Positions 5,955 to 12,910 of a DNA stretch of 19,433 nt are shown piece by piece. Position 1 is the first letter of the stretch. Each line of letters begins with the position of its first letter. The DNA is taken from positions 1-19,433 of the forward strand of contig SKIM01000137.1 in assembly GCA_007116445.1 (NCBI GenBank), written 5' to 3'. The notes under the pieces were generated by a model. That model was not told where the DNA came from, made no database searches, and saw nothing but the letters and a program-made list of their open reading frames with translations. The DNA is from Natronohydrobacter sp. (GTDB lineage: Bacteria; Pseudomonadota; Alphaproteobacteria; Rhodobacterales; Rhodobacteraceae). Both the position numbers and the translations under genes were made by a program.

Positions 5955-6978
5955 GTCGATCTGCTCTGCCTTGATTGCATCTCTGGCACAGCCGGTCTTG
6001 CTTGTCGGCGAGGATGGCTTTGTGCAGGCTGCCAATCCGGCGGCCACAGAGCTGTTCGGGGCGCGCATCCGTGGCGCACAGATTCGCGCTTTCCTGCGGC
6101 AGCCGGAACTGGCCGCGATGCTTGAACAGGTGTTCGGCGCGCAGGGAGAAGGGAGTGCCAGTTTCGTCAGCAATGGCCCCATACGCGAAACAGTCTGGCG
6201 CGTCGTGGGCCGCCGCAGCGCTGCCGGCATGATCGTTCTCTCCTTCAATGACATCTCGGATATCGAGGCGGCAGAGGCCCAGCGTCGCGATTTTGTGGCC
6301 AATGTCAGCCATGAGCTGCGCTCGCCCTTGACTGTCCTTGCGGGGTTCATCGAGACATTGCAAGGCCCCGCCGGAGAAGACCCCGAGACGCGGGCGGACT
6401 TCCTGAACATCATGTCCGAGCAGGCCGCGCGGATGAGCGGGCTTGTGGCCGATCTCTTGTCGCTGAGCCGGGTCGAGGCCGTCGAGAAGGTGCGTCCGCG
6501 CACGCCCGTGGCGATTGACCAGGTGCTCAAGGCAACGCTGGCGGCCTTGCGCCCGCAATTGGATGCGGCGCAGATCAAGCTGGACTACCATGTGCCGGAC
6601 GATATGCCAGAGATACCGGGTGACTATGATCAGCTCGTGCAGGTGTTTCACAACCTGGTCGAGAACGGGTTGAAATACGGGGCGAGTGGCGGTCGGCTGG
6701 AAATCACGGCCCGCCTTCTCGACCAGATGCCGGGCTTCGATGGAGCTGCACTGCGGGTCACGATCCGCGATTTCGGCGAGGGCATTGATCCCATCTATAT
6801 CCCGCGCCTGACCGAACGATTCTACCGCGTTGACAAGGCGCGCTCGCGCGATAGTGGCGGCACCGGGCTGGGGCTCGCGATCGTGAAACACATCCTCAGC
6901 CGCCATCGCGGGCGCCTGATCATCCGCTCCACACCCGGCGCAGGTGCGCAGTTTGACGCTGTGCTGCCCTGTAGCTGA
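5947..6978 (+). CDS. phoR: Phosphate-regulon sensor histidine kinase PhoR
   Basis: This 343-residue kinase has a PAS-like N-terminal part (about 10-105), a HisKA dimerisation domain and a HATPase_c domain. The H box is FVANVSHELRSPLT with H122 as the phosphorylation site. The N box is HNLVENGLKYG (N240 region), the G1 box is DFGEGI at 275-280, and the G2 box is GGTGLGLAI at 304-312. It phosphorylates PhoB when phosphate is scarce. No transmembrane segment is seen, whereas E. coli PhoR has one or two near its N-terminus. Shorter, apparently soluble PhoR proteins are known in alphaproteobacteria, so this is not proof of truncation. The gene is first in the operon phoR-phoU-phoB and follows a Pho box. 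The ATG at 5947 overlaps the end of a small leader ORF. Confidence 0.9.
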   Translation: MSESICSALIASLAQPVLLVGEDGFVQAANPAATELFGARIRGAQIRAFLRQPELAAMLEQVFGAQGEGSASFVSNGPIRETVWRVVGRRSAAGMIVLSFNDISDIEAAEAQRRDFVANVSHELRSPLTVLAGFIETLQGPAGEDPETRADFLNIMSEQAARMSGLVADLLSLSRVEAVEKVRPRTPVAIDQVLKATLAALRPQLDAAQIKLDYHVPDDMPEIPGDYDQLVQVFHNLVENGLKYGASGGRLEITARLLDQMPGFDGAALRVTIRDFGEGIDPIYIPRLTERFYRVDKARSRDSGGTGLGLAIVKHILSRHRGRLIIRSTPGAGAQFDAVLPCS

Positions 6979-7002
6979 ACGTATTGAAAAGGAAACCTGA
7001 AC

Positions 7003-7710
7003 ATGAAACCGCATACGCTTTCGTCTTTTGACCGTGATCTTGAAGCCATCCGTTTGTCCGTTCTGACGATGGGCGGGCAGGTCGAAACGGCGATCATGGA
7101 GGCCTCGCGCGCGTTGGAAACCCGCGACGAGGAACTCGCGGCCGAGGTGGTCCAGCGCGACCGTGCGCTGGATGCAGCCGAGGAAGACATCAATGCGCAG
7201 GTTGTCCGTCTGCTTGCGCTGCGTCAACCGCAGGCCGATGATTTGCGCGCAGCCGTATCGGTCATGAAAATGGCCGGTGATCTTGAGCGGTTGGGCGATT
7301 ATGCCAAGAACATGGCCAAGCGCGTGCCCGTACTGATTTCGGCGCCGGTGATCGAAGGTGCTGCGGGTGCGCTGCGGCGGCAAGCGCGCCTGGTCGGGCA
7401 GATGCTCAAGGACATGCTGGATGCCTTCGCGCGCATGGACACCGCCCTCGCGCGCGACGTTATCAGCCGCGATATCGAAGTCGATGACATGACCAACGCG
7501 CTGTTTCGCGAATTCATCACGCATATGATGGAAGATCCACGCAACATCACCCCCTGCCTGCATTATGTGTTCATCGCCAAGAATATCGAGCGCATGGGGG
7601 ATCTGGTGACGCATGGGGCGGAGCAGGTGATTTTCGTGGCTGAGGGGCGCAAGGCCGAAGCGCGCGAGAAAGGTCATTCAACGGCGACCATCGCCCATCC
7701 TGAGGGTTGA
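7003..7710 (+). CDS. phoU: Phosphate signalling protein PhoU
   Basis: This 235-residue all-helical protein is made of two three-helix bundles. Each bundle carries the family's metal-binding E/DxxxD signature: AGDLERLGDYAKNMAKR at 91-107 (E95, D99) and IAKNIERMGDLVTHGAEQV at 191-209 (E196, D200). PhoU links the state of the PstSCAB phosphate transporter to PhoR and keeps PhoB inactive when phosphate is plentiful. It acts at the inner face of the membrane. The ATG at 7003 has AAAGGAAA about 7-9 bases upstream and lies 24 bases after the phoR stop. In related genomes the pst genes usually sit in this gap; here nothing does. The length is normal and no defect is seen. Confidence 0.94.
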   Translation: MKPHTLSSFDRDLEAIRLSVLTMGGQVETAIMEASRALETRDEELAAEVVQRDRALDAAEEDINAQVVRLLALRQPQADDLRAAVSVMKMAGDLERLGDYAKNMAKRVPVLISAPVIEGAAGALRRQARLVGQMLKDMLDAFARMDTALARDVISRDIEVDDMTNALFREFITHMMEDPRNITPCLHYVFIAKNIERMGDLVTHGAEQVIFVAEGRKAEAREKGHSTATIAHPEG

Positions 7711-7713
7711 TTG

Positions 7714-8406
7714 ATGGCGCAGGACGCAGCTCCTCTGGTTCTCGTGGTCGATGATGAACCTGCACAACTTGCCTTGCTGAGCTATAACCTGAAAGCCGCC
7801 GGGTTTCGCGTCTCCACGGCGAAAGACGGGGAAGAGGCCGTGCTCGCTGTCGCCGAGCAGGGTCCGGATATCGTATTGCTGGACTGGATGCTGCCGCGTC
7901 TGTCGGGGTTGGAAGCCTGTCGCCAGATCAAGGCCAGCCCGCAGGGTCGGGAAGCCGCGGTGATCATGGTATCGGCGCGGTCAGAGGAAAGCGATCGTGT
8001 GCGCGGGCTGGATACCGGGGCTGATGATTACATCGTCAAACCTTATTCCGTGGCCGAAGTGATCGCGCGCGTGCGTGCCAATCTGCGCCGCTTGCGCCCG
8101 ATTGCCGCCGGGCAGGTTCTGGAAATGGGTGATATCCAGCTCGACCCAGTGGCGCACCGTGTCACGCGTGCGGGGGAAAACCTGCATCTGGGACCTACCG
8201 AGTTCCGTTTGCTCGCAGCTCTGATCGAGCGCCCCGGCAAGGTCTGGACGCGCGAGGCACTGCTAGACCGGGTCTGGGGACGCGATATCTATATCGACAC
8301 GCGGACGGTGGATGTGCATGTCGGGCGGCTGCGCAAAGTGCTCTGTGCGTCAGGCCGCGAAGACCCGATCCGCACAGTGCGTGGCGCGGGTTATGCAATG
8401 GGCTGA
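7714..8406 (+). CDS. phoB: Phosphate-regulon response regulator PhoB
   Basis: This 230-residue OmpR/PhoB-type regulator has a receiver domain at about 7-125. The acidic pair is D13/D14, the phosphoacceptor is D57 in VLLDWMLP, the switch serine is S87 in MVSAR, and K109 lies in DDYIVKP. The winged-helix DNA-binding domain (about 135-228) contains LGPTEFRLL, RTVDVHVGRLRKVL and the ending IRTVRGAGYAMG. Phosphorylated PhoB binds Pho boxes such as the one at 5810. The ATG at 7714 is 3 bases past the phoU stop. An in-frame TTG at 7711 also exists, and TGAGGG upstream is the ribosome binding site. The 3' end overlaps the convergent metallopeptidase gene by 16 bases. Confidence 0.94.
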   Translation: MAQDAAPLVLVVDDEPAQLALLSYNLKAAGFRVSTAKDGEEAVLAVAEQGPDIVLLDWMLPRLSGLEACRQIKASPQGREAAVIMVSARSEESDRVRGLDTGADDYIVKPYSVAEVIARVRANLRRLRPIAAGQVLEMGDIQLDPVAHRVTRAGENLHLGPTEFRLLAALIERPGKVWTREALLDRVWGRDIYIDTRTVDVHVGRLRKVLCASGREDPIRTVRGAGYAMG

Positions 8407-9155
8407 TCTTCGGCGGGCGCTCCGGGGCGGGTGCCGAACCGGTAGCTGTGCAGCGTCGCGCCATGTCGGCGCAGCCAGGCCCGGTGCGGGGCGTAATCCG
8501 GCATCAGCTCCGCGACGCATGCCCAGAAAGCGGGGGAATGGTCCATATGGCGCAGATGCGCGACTTCGTGAGCGGCGACATAGCGCAGAACTTCGGGCGG
8601 GGCCATGATCAGCCGCCAGGAGAACATCAGCCGCCCCTGTGCGGTGCATGACCCCCAGCGCGAGCGGGTGTCGCGCAGCGCTATGGCGCTGATCGGCCGC
8701 TGGATCTGCGCGGCGTAATGCTGCGCGGCTGCGCGCAACTCGACCTGTGCGCTGGCCTTGAGGTAGTTTGCCAGCCGCGCCGCGGTTCGGGTTTGACTTG
8801 CGTCCTGCGGCACCAGCAGCACCGCATTTCCCTCGATAACCCGGCGCAAGCCGGGCTGCTCCGTGATTCGCACCGGGCAGCCGCGCAGCGGGATCTCGCG
8901 CCCGGGCGCGACCTGGTGCTGATCAGGGATGCGGCGCAGAGCTTTGCGCAGCCAGTCTTCTTTCTCGGTCAGAAACTCCAGCGCTTTGCGCTGCGGAAGG
9001 TTGCGCGGGATGGAGAGCGTAACATGCCCATCCAGCCCCGACACGCGCAAATTCAGCCTGCGCGCCCGCGCGGATCGGCGCAACAGCACTGTGACCCGCG
9101 GCGGCCCCGGCAAGGTCACGACATTGTCTGACACCTCTATGTCCATCGCAGCCAT
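8391..9155 (-). CDS. YgjP-like (WLM/SprT clan) zinc metallopeptidase domain protein
   Basis: This 254-residue protein belongs to the M48-like YgjP family (DUF45). The C-terminal half carries DTRSRWGSC (about 162-170), then AAHEVAHLRHMDHSPAFW with the HExxH zinc site at 196-200 and the likely third ligand H206. The N-terminal half is the beta-rich region of the family (RRSARARRLNLRVS). No signal peptide is seen, so it is probably cytosolic; the substrate is unknown. ATG starts at 9155 and 9146 are both possible, and a TTG at 9194 would extend it. I prefer 9155, although its ribosome binding site is poor. The stop lies inside the end of phoB, so the two convergent genes share 16 bases and their transcripts must overlap. 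Confidence 0.82.
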   Translation of the reverse strand: MAAMDIEVSDNVVTLPGPPRVTVLLRRSARARRLNLRVSGLDGHVTLSIPRNLPQRKALEFLTEKEDWLRKALRRIPDQHQVAPGREIPLRGCPVRITEQPGLRRVIEGNAVLLVPQDASQTRTAARLANYLKASAQVELRAAAQHYAAQIQRPISAIALRDTRSRWGSCTAQGRLMFSWRLIMAPPEVLRYVAAHEVAHLRHMDHSPAFWACVAELMPDYAPHRAWLRRHGATLHSYRFGTRPGAPAEDQPIA

Positions 9156-9281
9156 GTGAGCCAAAACCGATCTTTCCCTGCGCAAAATGGCCAAGGCCCG
9201 CTGTCACGGGGCTTTACAGCCTGATCCAGTTATGGCACGGCACAACGCTTGAAGGAAGGCACGCCAACAAAGGAAATGTCG

Positions 9282-9596
9282 ATGTCCAATCCAGACTGGG
9301 GTGTGAAGCGTCTGTGCCCGGAAACCGGGAAGCGCTTTTACGACCTGAACAAGACCCCGATTGTCAGCCCCTATACAGGCAAGGTGGTGACGCTCGATAG
9401 CCCTGACCGTCGCGACGACAGCACAGTTGCGGCGCTGAAGGCGAAGTCGAAGGCCGCCGCTGAAGATGATGATGATCTGCTGGTCGATGATGACGATGAC
9501 GCAGTCGAAGTCAGCGACGAACTTCTGGAAGATGATGACGAGGACACGGTCGCACTGGACGATCTGACCGATGTCGCGTCCAATGACGACGACTGA
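9282..9596 (+). CDS. FYDLN-acid domain protein (TIGR02300 family)
   Basis: This 104-residue protein has an N-terminal conserved module: WGVKRLCPETGKRFYDLNK followed by PIVSPYTGKVV. After it comes an acidic, low-complexity tail with runs of Asp (DDDDLLVDDDDDAVEV). This is the TIGR02300 family, found almost only in alphaproteobacteria and of unknown role. The paired Cys/His pattern of a true zinc ribbon is incomplete: only one Cys is visible in the module. ATGs at 9276 and 9282 are both in frame. The second is preferred because AAGG at 9270-9273 then sits 8 bases away rather than 2. The gene is followed by tRNA-Ala. Cytosolic location is inferred from the lack of a signal peptide. Confidence 0.85.
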   Translation: MSNPDWGVKRLCPETGKRFYDLNKTPIVSPYTGKVVTLDSPDRRDDSTVAALKAKSKAAAEDDDDLLVDDDDDAVEVSDELLEDDDEDTVALDDLTDVASNDDD

Positions 9597-9632
9597 TCTG
9601 CGCAATCTCGTCTGCGGATCGTAATTTTCCTG

Positions 9633-9661
9633 TTGCGAAGCGCCGCCTGCTTCCGTATGAG
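9633..9661 (+). promoter_or_regulatory. Candidate promoter for tRNA-Ala
   Basis: TTGCGA (9633-9638) and TATGAG (9656-9661) are separated by 17 bases and lie 28 bases upstream of the tRNA. Both boxes match sigma-70 consensus at four positions. They lie between the FYDLN-acid gene and the tRNA. Confidence 0.45.
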
Positions 9662-9689
9662 GCAGGAGTGCTCGAAACGGGCGAAAGGT

Positions 9690-9765
<76 letters not shown>

Positions 9766-9792
9766 GATCAAACAAGAACTTAGACGAAAACA

Positions 9793-9817
9793 GCCCCGCC
9801 AGCGCGGGGCCTTTTCT
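9793..9817 (+). terminator. Rho-independent terminator after tRNA-Ala
   Basis: GCCCCGC (9793-9799) and GCGGGGC (9804-9810) form a perfect 7-pair stem with a 4-base loop, followed by CTTTTCTTT. The hairpin begins 28 bases after the tRNA CCA end. Confidence 0.85.
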
Positions 9818-10155
9818 TTGCGGGTTAACTTCAGGGGCAATGGTCGCGCGTGGTGACCGGTGTCAGTGACCCATGCGACTTTGAGTTGACGATGACTGCG
9901 CAGCGTTGCCAGGTGACGGCTCGGCACAGACGCCTTTGACCTTTGTCAATCCTGATCCACCCTGCGCGCGACACAGGCCGCCGAAGCCGGGGCATGCTGT
10001 CCAGTGCCGCCGCCCGCCCCGCGCATAGCACGGATGCTGGCGATGATGGGGGGGGCGTCCATGCGGTCGCTGGAAAAACTGTCTGACTGAGCTTCTGCGC
10101 ATCGAAACTGCTCGGAATCGGGCTGGTGTCCCGCTATGTGTTGTGCGCGCTGGGA
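9818..10155. other. Gene-free stretch between tRNA-Ala and the SdiA-regulated protein gene
   Basis: No coding sequence with recognisable motifs was found on either strand in these 338 bases, and open frames here lack a good start context. A run of eight G residues lies at 10048-10055. TTGAGTTGACGATGACTG near 9893 contains a -35-like TTGACG, but no matching -10 was found. The stretch may hold decayed sequence. Confidence 0.5.
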
Positions 10156-11172
10156 TCAGTTCCGCACAGAGCCCGGTCCTTGTGAAAATCGATAGAACAG
10201 GTTCGGTTCCGATACGATGAACAGGCGGCCTTCATGGTCCATCGTCACGCCTTCTGCTTGCGGGATGGCCGCGCGCAACCCGTGGGCACCCGCCCGCAGC
10301 CGCATGACATAGGCCAGCTGCCCCTCGGCATTGTATTCAAAGAGCATTTTCGAGGCATCACTCAACAGTAACAGTCTGCCGGAAATTTCGTGCCGCATGA
10401 GTGAGGACAGGTCCAGAAGGGCAAGCCGGTGCGGCCAAGGCAGAGCATGTGAGCTGACAGACAGGGACCGCTCTGGACCCGAGGGATCAGGAAGCAGCCC
10501 ATCGACGAACAGGATCCTGATCGGCAAGCGTTCCTGGACCAGATAGAGCAGGTCATGCCGGGAATCCCAGGATGCGCCTTCGAACCCGAGGTTATGGAAA
10601 AATCCGAAATCGAGCTTCAGGATTGGCGGGCTATCTATCGTCAGTTTTTCGGTGTCAGGGGTGATTTGCACCAGATGGATCGACTGATCCTTTTCATCAC
10701 TGATCAGAAACCATGTATCGCGCACATGGCTGATGCCCTCCGTGTCCTTCAGGCCTGTAATCGGAATGAGGCGGCGCAGAACGCCTTCCGTGCTCAGCTC
10801 TGCCACGGCCGGGGGATTGTTGATGACCGCAAACAAGGTGTTTTTGGGTGATGCGTAAGTGAGCCCGGAGAGATTTCTGGTCAACCCTTCAACGGGCAGG
10901 CCGTCGATCTCGACAATAAGCCCGGCCAGAATGCTTTCTGGGTCATAATGCCCGCGCCCCGCCGGGCTGGTCATCATCAAGGCCGGGGACAGAGCCCCAG
11001 ACAGCCATGCCCAGATCAGCAAGGCTGCGCTGCCTATCGTGATGACGCTTGCCCGTCTTCCCCGCGCCCAGCGGCGCGCGTCCGGTTTTCCTGTCGGACA
11101 GCGGTCATTTTTACCTGCATTGGTGGACAAAAGCGCCTCCCTGCCCGGCGGTCCCCAAATGGTCTGAGGCAT
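10156..11172 (-). CDS. SdiA-regulated (YjiK-like) beta-propeller protein
   Basis: This 338-residue protein matches E. coli YjiK (PF06977) along its length: LSGLTYASPKNTLFAVINN, TEGISHVRDTWFLISDEKDQ, LGFEGASWDS, IPQAEGVTMD and LFIVSEPNLFYRF. The repeated TEGI/FEGA/AEGV elements and the length suit a beta-propeller. A hydrophobic segment at about residues 42-61 (IGSAALLIWAWLSGAL) would anchor it, with the propeller in the periplasm. The role of the family is unknown. The ATG at 11172 has GGAG 5 bases upstream. The N-terminal 40 residues are basic and not conserved, so a shorter form is possible. It lies 86 bases after pheA on the same strand, so co-transcription is possible. Confidence 0.8.
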   Translation of the reverse strand: MPQTIWGPPGREALLSTNAGKNDRCPTGKPDARRWARGRRASVITIGSAALLIWAWLSGALSPALMMTSPAGRGHYDPESILAGLIVEIDGLPVEGLTRNLSGLTYASPKNTLFAVINNPPAVAELSTEGVLRRLIPITGLKDTEGISHVRDTWFLISDEKDQSIHLVQITPDTEKLTIDSPPILKLDFGFFHNLGFEGASWDSRHDLLYLVQERLPIRILFVDGLLPDPSGPERSLSVSSHALPWPHRLALLDLSSLMRHEISGRLLLLSDASKMLFEYNAEGQLAYVMRLRAGAHGLRAAIPQAEGVTMDHEGRLFIVSEPNLFYRFSQGPGSVRN

Positions 11173-11258
11173 CGCGGCTCCATCTGCTCGCAAGCTCCTG
11201 GCGTCAAGTGGTTTCAGCCCCGCAACCAAGGATAGACGCCGGGGCCGAGCCGTGCCAG

Positions 11259-12092
11259 CTACCGCCGTGCAGGATCCGCCGGGTAGGTGCCGAGGATGCG
11301 CAGGTAGGAGGTGAAATAGCGCAACTCGTCGAGCGCGCGGGCCACAGCGTCGTCTTCGGGGTGGCCTTCGATCTCGGCGAAGAATTGCGTGGCGGTGAAA
11401 GAGCCGTCGACCATGTAGCTTTCGAGCTTGACCATGTTCACGCCATTGGTCGCAAACCCGCCCATCGCCTTGTAAAGCGCGGCCGGGATGTTTCGCACGC
11501 GAAACACGAAGCTCGTCATCATGCCGTGATCGCCGCGCCGCGTGTCGTCGGCCTCGCGGCCCATGACCAGAAAGCGCGTGGTGTTGCTGCCCTGATCCTC
11601 GATATGGCGGGCCAGCACATCCAGCCCGTAGATCTCGCCCGCGAGTTCCGAAGCGAGCGCGGCCATGCTCGGCACGCCGGCTTCGGCCACTTCGCGCGCG
11701 GAGCCGGCCGTGTCCGCGCCCTTGACGCGGTGGATGTCATGCGCCTTGAGAAAGGCGCGGCACTGGCCCAGAAGCATCGTATGGCTTTTGGCATGGGTGA
11801 TCTGGTCGAGCGTTACACCGGGCAGGGCGAGCAGGTTGATATGCACCCGCACAAAGGCTTCATCTAAAATATGCAAGCCGCTATCAGGCAGCAGGTGATG
11901 GATATCGGCCACCCGCCCGAAAGTCGAATTCTCGATCGGCAACATCGCCAGATCGGCCTGATGCGTACGCACCTGCTCGATCACATCTTCGAAGGTGCGG
12001 CAGGGCACGGCTTCCAGATCGGGGTGCTTTTTGCGGCAGGCCTCGTGCGAATAGGCCCCCGGTTCACCTTGAAATGCGATTCTGCCAGTCAT
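11259..12092 (-). CDS. pheA: Prephenate dehydratase
   Basis: This 277-residue monofunctional enzyme converts prephenate to phenylpyruvate in phenylalanine synthesis. The catalytic domain (1-180) starts IAFQGEPGAYSHEAC and has MLPIENSTFGRV, a GSARE segment at 130-134, and the catalytic SNTTRF motif at 169-174. The ACT regulatory domain (about 192-270) has KLESYMVDGSF, the position of the phenylalanine-binding ESRP element; here the sequence is ESYM, a form I recall as usual in Rhodobacterales. No chorismate mutase domain is fused. The ATG at 12092 is chosen with AGCGGAAAC before it; an in-frame GTG at 12104 is the alternative. The gene diverges from a cytochrome c gene. Feedback control by phenylalanine is expected from the ACT domain. 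Confidence 0.92.
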   Translation of the reverse strand: MTGRIAFQGEPGAYSHEACRKKHPDLEAVPCRTFEDVIEQVRTHQADLAMLPIENSTFGRVADIHHLLPDSGLHILDEAFVRVHINLLALPGVTLDQITHAKSHTMLLGQCRAFLKAHDIHRVKGADTAGSAREVAEAGVPSMAALASELAGEIYGLDVLARHIEDQGSNTTRFLVMGREADDTRRGDHGMMTSFVFRVRNIPAALYKAMGGFATNGVNMVKLESYMVDGSFTATQFFAEIEGHPEDDAVARALDELRYFTSYLRILGTYPADPARR

Positions 12093-12152
12093 GTTTCCGC
12101 TCACAATCGATCCAATTCGCCCAAAAGGGCATTTCGTCGCGGAAACTACCGC

Positions 12153-12182
12153 TTGAAAACGGCAAGGGGAAGCGGATACATA
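12153..12182 (+). promoter_or_regulatory. Candidate promoter for the compact cytochrome c gene
   Basis: TTGAAA (12153-12158) is followed after 17-18 bases by an A/T-rich ATACATA (12176-12182). It lies 33 bases before the ATG at 12215, in the 122-base divergent region shared with pheA. The -35 is good; the -10 is poor. Confidence 0.35.
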
Positions 12183-12214
12183 GGCGCAACTTTGCCGGGC
12201 TACAGGATTGCGCT

Positions 12215-12724
12215 ATGTTTGACACGATGACCGCCACCAAGGCGATAGCCGCTTTTTGCGGTGCTTTGCTTATCTTTCTACTCGGGAACTGGGTGGCGAA
12301 TGTAATCTACGTTCCGGGCAATGCGAATGCCCCTCAGGCTTTCATCATCGATACGGGTACGGATGATGCCGCAGGTGCCGAGCCTGTGGCCGAGCTGACC
12401 TTCGAGGAAGCCTTTGAAGTGGCCGATGCGGCTGCCGGCTCGCGGCTCTGGTCGCAATGCCGCGCCTGCCACGCGCTGGAAGCCGGACGCAACGGCGTTG
12501 GCCCCTATCTGCATGGTGTCGTGAACCGTCAGATCGGGGCGGTTGACGGGTTCAACTATTCCGGTGCGCTCGATCAGGCCGGGGAGGCTTGGACCCCGGA
12601 AATCCTGTCGGCCTTCATTGAGAATCCGAATGCCATCACACCCGGCACCTCGATGAGCTTTCGTGGCATTGCAAGCGTTCAGGACCGCGCCAATCTGATC
12701 GCCTTTATTGAAAGCGAAAGCTGA
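12215..12724 (+). CDS. Membrane-anchored class I cytochrome c (CycM / cytochrome c552 type)
   Basis: This 169-residue protein has one N-terminal anchor at about 8-31 (AIAAFCGALLIFLLGNWVANV), a short linker with acidic residues, and a class I heme domain. The heme motif is CRACH at 82-86, with GVGPYLHGVVNR after it, FNYSGAL, and the axial M147 in ITPGTSMSFRG. The anchor is uncleaved because no signal peptidase site follows it, so the heme faces the periplasm. CycM-type cytochromes carry electrons from bc1 to aa3-type oxidase. The ATG at 12215 has AGGA about 8 bases upstream; the frame is open to 12074 but the extension is not protein-like. The gene ends in a strong terminator and looks monocistronic. 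pheA next to cycM is, to my knowledge, a common arrangement in Rhodobacterales. Confidence 0.9.
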   Translation: MFDTMTATKAIAAFCGALLIFLLGNWVANVIYVPGNANAPQAFIIDTGTDDAAGAEPVAELTFEEAFEVADAAAGSRLWSQCRACHALEAGRNGVGPYLHGVVNRQIGAVDGFNYSGALDQAGEAWTPEILSAFIENPNAITPGTSMSFRGIASVQDRANLIAFIESES

Positions 12725-12750
12725 GCTTCTACCGCGCAAGCACGAGACAG

Positions 12751-12778
12751 AGCCGCCCGCAGATCGGGCGGCTTTTTT
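12751..12778 (+). terminator. Rho-independent terminator after the compact cytochrome c gene
   Basis: AGCCGCCCG (12751-12759) and CGGGCGGCT (12765-12773) form a perfect 9-pair stem around a 5-base loop, followed by a T run. It starts 27 bases past the stop codon and separates the cytochrome gene from the yej operon. Confidence 0.93.
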
Positions 12779-12832
12779 CATGTCAATTCCATCAAATTCG
12801 GTTGTCTGTCGCGTGAAATGTGCGCGCGGCAG

Positions 12833-12861
12833 TCGACACCGCGTGCGAAAAGCTAAATACT
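12833..12861 (+). promoter_or_regulatory. Candidate promoter of the yejABEF operon
   Basis: TCGACA (12833-12838) and AATACT (12856-12861) are separated by 17 bases and lie about 50 bases before the yejA ATG, after the upstream terminator. Each box is a partial match to consensus. A perfect ribosome binding site follows at 12897-12903. Confidence 0.35.
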
Positions 12862-12910
12862 GACATGCGAAGGCCCGGTTCGAGAGAGGCCAAAACAGGA
12901 GGAATTGTCC

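Noticed and set aside
5824..7677. A 617-codon open frame on the minus strand across phoR and phoU.
   Set aside because: It is antisense to two genes with complete family motifs, and its translation is rich in His, Arg and Gln with no domain, as expected from the opposite strand of high-GC coding DNA.
10048..10055. A run of eight G residues as a possible phase-variation tract.
   Set aside because: It lies in a stretch with no gene or recognisable promoter, so there is nothing for slippage to switch.
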